A stretch of 64,000 nucleotides of DNA. Source: an uncultured Rhodospirillales bacterium. Its GTDB lineage: Bacteria > Pseudomonadota > Alphaproteobacteria > Acetobacterales > Acetobacteraceae. The stretch covers positions 434,001 to 498,000 of the forward strand of contig CAILMF010000054.1 of the NCBI GenBank assembly GCA_903835235.1, read 5' to 3'. A program made the position numbers and the translations under genes. This document shows, piece by piece, positions 59,131 through 64,000 of the stretch (positions are counted from its first letter, which is position 1; each line of letters starts with the position of its first letter). The notes beneath the pieces were generated by a model. The model worked only from the letters and a program-made list of their open reading frames with translations. It was not told where the DNA came from and did not search any database.

Positions 59131-60423
59131 TCAGGCGGTTGCCGCCACCGATTGCGCGGTGGTCGGCCGCGCCAGCGCGAAGGGCGCCGGATCCAGCGCC
59201 GGGGCTTCGCCGTCGATCATGTCCGCCAGCAGTTGCGCGGTGGCCGGTGCCAGGGTGAAGCCCAGCGCGCCATGGCCGACATTCAGCCATAGGCCGGGAA
59301 TGCCGGAGGTCCCGATGATCGGCTTGCTATCCGGCGTCGCCGGCCGCAGCCCGGCCCAGGTCTTCGCGCGGGACCAGTCGGCGGCGGCGGGAAAGGCCGC
59401 TTCCGCCTGGCGCGCCAGTGTTTCCAGGCGGCGCGCGGGCTGGGACGTGTTCTCGCCGGCCAGGTCCACCATGCCGGCCACCCGCAGCTGATGCACATGG
59501 CGGTCCTGCAGCGGGGCGTAGACGATCTTGTGGTGCGCGTCGGTGATGCTGATGCGCGGCGAGCTGTGCCAAGGCTCCACCGGCAGGGTCAGGCTGTAGC
59601 CGCGCAACGGGTAGATCGGCAGGCGGATGCCGAGCGGGCGCAGCAGATGCACCGCCGCGGCGCCGCCGGCCAGCACCAGCGCATCCGCGTGCAGCGGGCC
59701 TTCCATGGTCTCCACCCCCACCGCCTGGCCGCCGGAGATCAGCACGCGCAGCGCCTTGCGGCCGAACAGGAACTGCGCCCCTTGGGCCTCCAGCACGCGC
59801 TGCAATTCCCGGCAGAAACGGTGGGCGTCGCCGACCTCCTCGCTGGGGGTATGGATGCCGCCGGCGAGCACGCCGCGCAGCGCCTCCAGCGCCGGCTCCA
59901 GCGCCAGGCATTGGTCGGCGTCCAGCACCTCCTGCTCGCTGCCATGGCGGGCCTGGAGGCGCACCACCTCGGCGGCGCCAGCCAGGTCCTTCGCGTCGCG
60001 ATAGACCACCAGCTTGCCGTTCATGCGCCAGCAGAAATCCAGCGCCTCCCGCTGCATCAACCGGTGGACCATGCGGCGGGAATAGGCGCCGAGGCCGAGC
60101 AGTTCCACCGTCGTCGCCGCGAACCGCTCGGCCGTGCAGCAGCGCAGGAAGTCCAGCAGCCAGCGCCATTGCGCGGGGTCGATGCGCGCGTGCAGCCGCA
60201 GCGGCGCGTCGGCGTCCAGCATCCAGCCCAGCGCCTTGCGTGCCACGCCGGGCGCGGCCAGGGGGGCGACATAGCTGTAGGAGAGCTGGGCGCCATTGGC
60301 GAAGCTGGCGCCATTGCCGGCGATGGGTTCGCGGTCCAGCACCGTCACCTGGTGGCCGGAGAGGGTCAGGCTGTAGGCGGCGGTCATGCCGGCCACGCCG
60401 GCGCCGATGACGAGAATGCGCAT
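59131..60423 (-). CDS. dadA: D-amino acid dehydrogenase (DadA family)
   Basis: 430 residues from the ATG at 60423 (an earlier in-frame ATG adds ten residues). FAD-binding VIGAGVAGMTAAYSL (G7, G9, G12), DREPIAGNGASFANGAQLSYSYVAPLA (DadA signature), LPIYPLRGYSLTLP and the C-terminal WAGLRPATPDSKPIIG / NVGHGALGFTLA flavin motif. It oxidises D-amino acids to keto acids at the membrane. Dad enzymes usually pair with an alanine racemase, which is not seen here. Divergent from the ferredoxin gene. Confidence 0.9.
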   Translation of the reverse strand: MRILVIGAGVAGMTAAYSLTLSGHQVTVLDREPIAGNGASFANGAQLSYSYVAPLAAPGVARKALGWMLDADAPLRLHARIDPAQWRWLLDFLRCCTAERFAATTVELLGLGAYSRRMVHRLMQREALDFCWRMNGKLVVYRDAKDLAGAAEVVRLQARHGSEQEVLDADQCLALEPALEALRGVLAGGIHTPSEEVGDAHRFCRELQRVLEAQGAQFLFGRKALRVLISGGQAVGVETMEGPLHADALVLAGGAAAVHLLRPLGIRLPIYPLRGYSLTLPVEPWHSSPRISITDAHHKIVYAPLQDRHVHQLRVAGMVDLAGENTSQPARRLETLARQAEAAFPAAADWSRAKTWAGLRPATPDSKPIIGTSGIPGLWLNVGHGALGFTLAPATAQLLADMIDGEAPALDPAPFALARPTTAQSVAATA

Positions 60424-60563
60424 GCGCCGGACTATGCCAGCCGAAGCCCGCACGGCGCCAGCGGTGGGTTGCAGCGCAGCACGGGCAGCGCTAGGCGGGG
60501 CTTCGAGTGTGATCGTCGCAGGCGGAATCGCCGGAGACGTGAATCACACGACAAAACAATGCT

Positions 60564-60607
60564 CTGGAGTCTGTCAGGCGCTTCTGTCTGCGCCTGACAG
60601 ACTCCAG
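60564..60607. repeat. Perfect 18-bp inverted repeat before the ferredoxin gene
   Basis: Arm 1 60564-60581 (begins CTGGAGTCTG, ends GGCGC) and arm 2 60590-60607 are exact reverse complements over 18 bp with an 8-base loop TTCTGTCT. The right arm ends 19 bp before the ferredoxin ATG, so an mRNA hairpin would sit immediately upstream of the ribosome site (CCGGAG). It could be an attenuator, a protein-binding site, a terminator for an upstream or divergent transcript, or the relic of a small mobile element. Confidence 0.9.
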
Positions 60608-60626
60608 GACAGCCGGAGCCCAACCG

Positions 60627-60950
60627 ATGCCGACCGTGACCTTCACCTGGCCCGATGGCAGCGCGCGCAGCGTGGACAGCACAGGCTGCGAGACGCTGAT
60701 GCATGTGGTGATCAAGCACGACATCGCGGGCATCGAGGCGGAATGCGGCGGCCAACTGGTCTGCGCGACCTGCCAGGTCTACATCGACCAGCCCTGGGAA
60801 GCCGTGATGCCCGCGGCATCCGAGGACGAGCAGGACATGATCGGCGACCTGGCGGTGGAAGTGCGACCCGAAAGCCGCCTGGCCTGCCAGATCCGCCTGA
60901 CGCCGGCGCTGGATGGGCTTTCGGTACGCATCCCCATCCGCCAGCGCTGA
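60627..60950 (+). CDS. [2Fe-2S] ferredoxin (adrenodoxin/putidaredoxin type)
   Basis: 107 residues. Cluster ligands C40, C46, C49 and C87 lie in the pattern C-x5-C-x2-C...C (ECGGQLVCATCQ, LACQI). FTWPDGSARSVDSTGCETLMHVVIK and acidic EDEQDMIG fit vertebrate-type ferredoxins that feed cytochrome P450s or Rieske oxygenases, but no such partner is next to it. An extra C21 lies outside the cluster set. Preceded by the 18-bp inverted repeat; its TGA abuts the convergent CoA-transferase stop. Confidence 0.92.
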   Translation: MPTVTFTWPDGSARSVDSTGCETLMHVVIKHDIAGIEAECGGQLVCATCQVYIDQPWEAVMPAASEDEQDMIGDLAVEVRPESRLACQIRLTPALDGLSVRIPIRQR

Positions 60951-62081
60951 TCAGCCCTCGCCCACCTCCGGCGTGCAGGTGCGGCCGGAAGCCGGGCGGA
61001 CACCATCAAAACTGATCGGCAGGTCGACGTAGCGGATGCCCTTGGGCGTTTCCCGCACCATGCCCAGCGCCTGCACCTGCGGATGCGCCACCGCCTGGGC
61101 CACGCCCTGCACCGGGGTGAAGGGCACGCCGGCCGCGACGAACAGTGCTTCCCACGCCGCATTGCCCTGGGCCAGCAGCAGTTCCTGGATCTGCGCGTTC
61201 AGCACGTCCCGATTGGCCACGCGGGCGGGGTTGGTGGCGTAGCGCGGGTCGTCGCACCATTCCGGCTTGCCCAGCAGCTTGGCCAGCCGGCGGAACAGGT
61301 TGTCGTTGCCGGCGCCGACCACCGCCTCGCCATCCGCCGTGCTGAACACCTGGTAGGGCACGATCATCGCGGCGCCACTGCCCTCGCGCTTCGGCTCCTC
61401 GCCGGAAGCGCTGTGGTTGGTGACGTGATAGGTCATCCAGCCCATCGCCACCTCCAGCAGGGAGGTATCGACGGCGCCGCCGCGGCCGGTCTGCTCCCGC
61501 CGGTACAGCGCGGTGGTGATGCCCGTGACCAGCCACATGCCCGCGCCCATATCGATGATGGAGGTGCCGACGCGCACCGGCGGGCGGCCCATCTCCCCGG
61601 TCACGTTCATGATGCCGGAGAAGGCCTGCATGAGGGGATCGTAGCCCGGGCGGTCGCGCAACGGGCCGGTAGCACCGAAGGCGCCGATGCTGGCGTGGAT
61701 CAGCCGCGGGTTGGCGGCACACAGCTCGGCCGCGCCGAAGCCCATTTCCTCGGCCTGGCCGGGCTTCATGTTCTGGATCACCACGTCGCTGTCCAGGATC
61801 AGCGCGCGCAGTTCCGCCTTGGCGGCATCGCTGCGCAGGTCGAAGGCACGGGAGTGCTTGCCGCGGTTCAGCGCCATGAACAGGCTGGCCTGGCCATCGG
61901 CAAACGGAGGTCCCCAGCCGCGGCAGGGGTCACCCTCGCCGGGGCGTTCGATCTTGGTCACCTCGGCGCCAAGCTCCGAAAGCACCAGCGCGGCATAGGG
62001 CGCCGCCACGCTGTGGCCCATCTCGATGACCTTGATGCCGGCGAGTGGACCGGCCGAAGTGGCTGGCGCCGTGCTGCTCAC
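60951..62081 (-). CDS. CaiB/BaiF family CoA transferase
   Basis: 376 residues from GTG, overlapping the LLM oxidoreductase stop (GTGA). Class III CoA transferase: GIKVIEMGHSVAAPYAALVLSELGAEVTKIERP, then catalytic Asp177 in SIIDMGAGMW. It moves CoA between carboxylic acids through an aspartyl-CoA intermediate. The specific acid is unknown. It lies downstream of the LLM-class oxidoreductase, suggesting one catabolic unit. Confidence 0.93.
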   Translation of the reverse strand: MSSTAPATSAGPLAGIKVIEMGHSVAAPYAALVLSELGAEVTKIERPGEGDPCRGWGPPFADGQASLFMALNRGKHSRAFDLRSDAAKAELRALILDSDVVIQNMKPGQAEEMGFGAAELCAANPRLIHASIGAFGATGPLRDRPGYDPLMQAFSGIMNVTGEMGRPPVRVGTSIIDMGAGMWLVTGITTALYRREQTGRGGAVDTSLLEVAMGWMTYHVTNHSASGEEPKREGSGAAMIVPYQVFSTADGEAVVGAGNDNLFRRLAKLLGKPEWCDDPRYATNPARVANRDVLNAQIQELLLAQGNAAWEALFVAAGVPFTPVQGVAQAVAHPQVQALGMVRETPKGIRYVDLPISFDGVRPASGRTCTPEVGEG

Positions 62082-63283
62082 GCCATCACCTCCTCGGCCG
62101 CCGGCACGCGGGTGATCTGGTGCGCCTGCAACTTTGGCAGCACCTCGGCGGCGAAGCGGCGGATCTGGTTCAGGAACATCTCATGCGGCATGGCGCCGCG
62201 GTTCATGCTGACCAGCAGCGTCTCGGCGCCGCACTTCTCGGCCTCCGCGATCAGCTTCGCCGCCACCTCGTCGCCGGTGCCCCAGGGCATGTGCTCGGCG
62301 CGCTTTTCCACGTCGGCCATGGTCATGTTGCGGAAATCCTGCCGGTCGAAGGCGGCCTGCTTCAGGTTCTCCTGCCGGACATAGTCGGTGCTGGACTGCG
62401 TGACATAGCCGTGTTCGCGCTGGATCGCGGTCTCGGTGAAGTTGCCGTGGCTGAACAGCGTCTGGTTGAAATACAGGTGGTAGGGGCCGTTCTCCTTCAC
62501 CGCTTGTGCCTTGCTGTCCGCGACATAGGCGTTGACGCCGATGCTGAGGTGCTGCGGCGTGACCTTGCGGCCGTGCTGCGCCTGGACCTTGGCGTACAAC
62601 CCGATGATGTCATCCCGCAGGCCGCCAGGCGCCAGGCCGGGCGTGATCGGCACGTCCTTGCGCGCCGCCCACTCGATGCTTTCCTTGGACCCCACCACGG
62701 GCACCCACACGCGGGGATGCGGCCGCTGCACCGGGCGCGGCCACAGCGCCACGTCCTTGTAGGACCAGAACTTGCCCTCGTAGCTGAAGACGTCCTGCGT
62801 CCAGGCGCCGGTGACGATCTCGTAGGCTTCCTCGAAGCGGTCGCGGCTCTCGCTCATCGCCACGTTGTGCACGCCGTATTCGCGCGGAATGCCGCGGGCG
62901 AAGCCGCTGATGATCCGGCCGCCGGAAAGGCAGTCCAGCATCGCCAGTTCCTCGGCCAGGCGCAGCGGGGAATGCAGCGGCAGCAGGTTGCCGTAGATCA
63001 GAAGCTTCAGCTTCTTGGTGCGCTGCGCCGCCGCCGCCGCCATCAGGTTGGGCGAGTTCATCAACCCATAGGGCGAGGTGTGGTGCTCGTTGAAGCCGAC
63101 GCCGTCGTAGCCGAGCTTGTCCATCTCCTCCCAGGCTTGCAGGTGCTCCTCATAGGTCTGCATGCCGACCTGGGGGTCGAAGTGCTTGGCGCTCAGCGGG
63201 TAGGGCAGTTCCTGCACGCCCGGCACCTTCACGTGGTTCAGGTGGGCGCCATAGGCCAGCAGGTCGAAGACGAAGACTTTCAT
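62078..63283 (-). CDS. LLM-class flavin-dependent oxidoreductase (luciferase-like)
   Basis: 401 residues; AAGGGA lies upstream of the ATG. Bacterial-luciferase TIM barrel features are GYDGVGFNEHHTSPYG, LLIYGNLLPLHSPLRLAEELAMLDCLSGGRIISGFARG and RVWVPVVGS. These use reduced FMN or F420 for oxidation of small organics such as sulfonates or aldehydes. The substrate cannot be assigned. First gene of a pair with the CoA transferase, and divergent from a hydroxyacid dehydrogenase. Confidence 0.9.
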   Translation of the reverse strand: MKVFVFDLLAYGAHLNHVKVPGVQELPYPLSAKHFDPQVGMQTYEEHLQAWEEMDKLGYDGVGFNEHHTSPYGLMNSPNLMAAAAAQRTKKLKLLIYGNLLPLHSPLRLAEELAMLDCLSGGRIISGFARGIPREYGVHNVAMSESRDRFEEAYEIVTGAWTQDVFSYEGKFWSYKDVALWPRPVQRPHPRVWVPVVGSKESIEWAARKDVPITPGLAPGGLRDDIIGLYAKVQAQHGRKVTPQHLSIGVNAYVADSKAQAVKENGPYHLYFNQTLFSHGNFTETAIQREHGYVTQSSTDYVRQENLKQAAFDRQDFRNMTMADVEKRAEHMPWGTGDEVAAKLIAEAEKCGAETLLVSMNRGAMPHEMFLNQIRRFAAEVLPKLQAHQITRVPAAEEVMA

Positions 63284-63374
63284 CGGATGGTTCCCTTGGT
63301 TGCGCGCAAGGTGGCGCAGGGTTGGTCACTCGACAAGGTGGGGTTAGCTTCCTTCCCAACCAGGGAGCCTGCCG

Positions 63375-64000
63375 ATGACCAAGCCGACCATCCTGCTGTG
63401 GCTGGACGAAGCCGAGACCTACCGCAGCGCCGCCGCCGCCGCCGGCCTGGAGTCGCGCTGCGAGCTTGTGGCGGTACCACGCAGCGCGACTCCGGATGCC
63501 CAGCTGCTGGAACGGGCTGAGGCCATTTTGGCCTGGGGCGCCGCGCCCGGCCTGCTGGACCGCATGCCCAGGCTGCGCTGGGTGCAGGCGCTGACGGCGG
63601 GGGTGGAGATGTGGCTCGGCCGGCCGGATGTGACGGACCGCTTCGCGCTGTGCTGCGCCCGCGGCACGCATCGGGTGGCGATGCCGGAGAATATCCTCGG
63701 CGCGCTGTTCCACATCACCAAGCCCTACACCCAGGCGGTGCTGGCGCAGCGTGAGCACAAATGGGCGCGCAAGGTCGGCCAGCCTCTGGCCGGCAAGACG
63801 CTCGGCATCCTCGGCCTGGGCGCGATCGGCGCCGAGCTGGCGAAGAAGGCCGCCGCACTGGAGTTGCGCGTCATCGGCACCAAGCGCGTGGTGGAGGACG
63901 TGCCGCATGTGGAAAAGGTGCTGCCGCCGAACCGCACCGCCGAGGTGCTGGCCGAGAGCGATTTCCTCGTCGTCTTGCTGCCGGTGACGCCTGAGACCGA
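63375..64000 (+). CDS. D-2-hydroxyacid dehydrogenase family protein (3' end outside window)
   Basis: At least 208 codons are visible with no stop before the window edge; GGGAG precedes the ATG at 63375. Translation gives an N-terminal catalytic lobe (LRWVQALTAGVEMW, RVAMPENILGALF) and an NAD-binding Rossmann start (LAGKTLGILGLGAIGAELAKKAAALELRVIGTKR). The catalytic Arg/Glu/His lie in the missing part. Divergent from the LLM oxidoreductase by 91 bp, so it may belong to the same pathway. Antisense open frames over this stretch are shadows. Confidence 0.85.
   Translation, partial: MTKPTILLWLDEAETYRSAAAAAGLESRCELVAVPRSATPDAQLLERAEAILAWGAAPGLLDRMPRLRWVQALTAGVEMWLGRPDVTDRFALCCARGTHRVAMPENILGALFHITKPYTQAVLAQREHKWARKVGQPLAGKTLGILGLGAIGAELAKKAAALELRVIGTKRVVEDVPHVEKVLPPNRTAEVLAESDFLVVLLPVTPET

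Noticed and set aside
63150-63908. Minus-strand frame at the right end of the window
   Set aside because: The plus strand encodes a hydroxyacid dehydrogenase with a clear NAD motif over the same stretch; the minus frame is its shadow.

Overview
The window is a high-GC (roughly 70% by eye) stretch of bacterial chromosome. GTG/ATG starts with 1-4 base stop/start overlaps are frequent. The core-gene order sdhE-mfd divergent from recG, and the run mltB-rlpA-dac-tmk-holB-metG-tatD-MBL, together with two tripartite-tricarboxylate (Bug-type) binding proteins, suggest an alphaproteobacterium, most likely of the Acetobacteraceae/Rhodospirillales (Roseomonas-like). This is inference from gene content; no 16S gene is present. 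I see no insertion sequence, prophage or CRISPR array.

Layout. 1-17262: the 3' part of a TPR-CHAT protease-like gene, followed after 81 bp by a 4819-residue giant protein built from RTX-like repeats, Ig-like modules, GloVer repeats and FG-GAP/VCBS repeats. 17563-19248: a membrane adenylate cyclase carrying a [2Fe-2S] domain. 19215-28324 (minus strand): a housekeeping/cell-envelope run of lytic transglycosylase, RlpA-type protein, D-Ala-D-Ala carboxypeptidase, thymidylate kinase, DNA polymerase III delta', MetRS, TatD and an MBL hydrolase, with an FkbM methyltransferase upstream. 28465-35990: a metabolic block (MmgE/PrpD, serine hydrolase lipoprotein, NDP-forming acyl-CoA synthetase, TTT binding protein, Asp/Glu-racemase-fold protein, membrane protein). 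36116-37363: an LpxR-type lipid A deacylase whose 3' end is tandemly repeated downstream of the stop codon, then tRNA-Ser(UGA). 37549-40701: an amidohydrolase, a DsbA/FrnE protein and a low-GC glycosyltransferase-like gene. 40763-46726: mfd and sdhE divergent from recG. 46809-53548: an apparent seven-gene operon with a Gld-type ABC exporter, a DUF4340 protein, a Nudix hydrolase, a TauE/SafE permease and a second TTT binding protein. 53686-64000: a smaller RTX-like protein, MsrP, a transglycosylase, a PtxD-like phosphite dehydrogenase, an amino-acid binding protein with a D-amino-acid dehydrogenase, a ferredoxin behind a perfect 18-bp inverted repeat, a CoA-transferase/LLM oxidoreductase pair, and the start of a D-2-hydroxyacid dehydrogenase cut by the window edge.

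The most unusual items are the giant modular protein with a nested super-repeat next to a CHAT protease homologue, the stop-codon-containing 31-bp repeats behind lpxR, the orphan phosphite-dehydrogenase homologue, the redox-type adenylate cyclase, the 18-bp perfect hairpin before the ferredoxin gene, and a racemase-fold protein lacking both catalytic cysteines.
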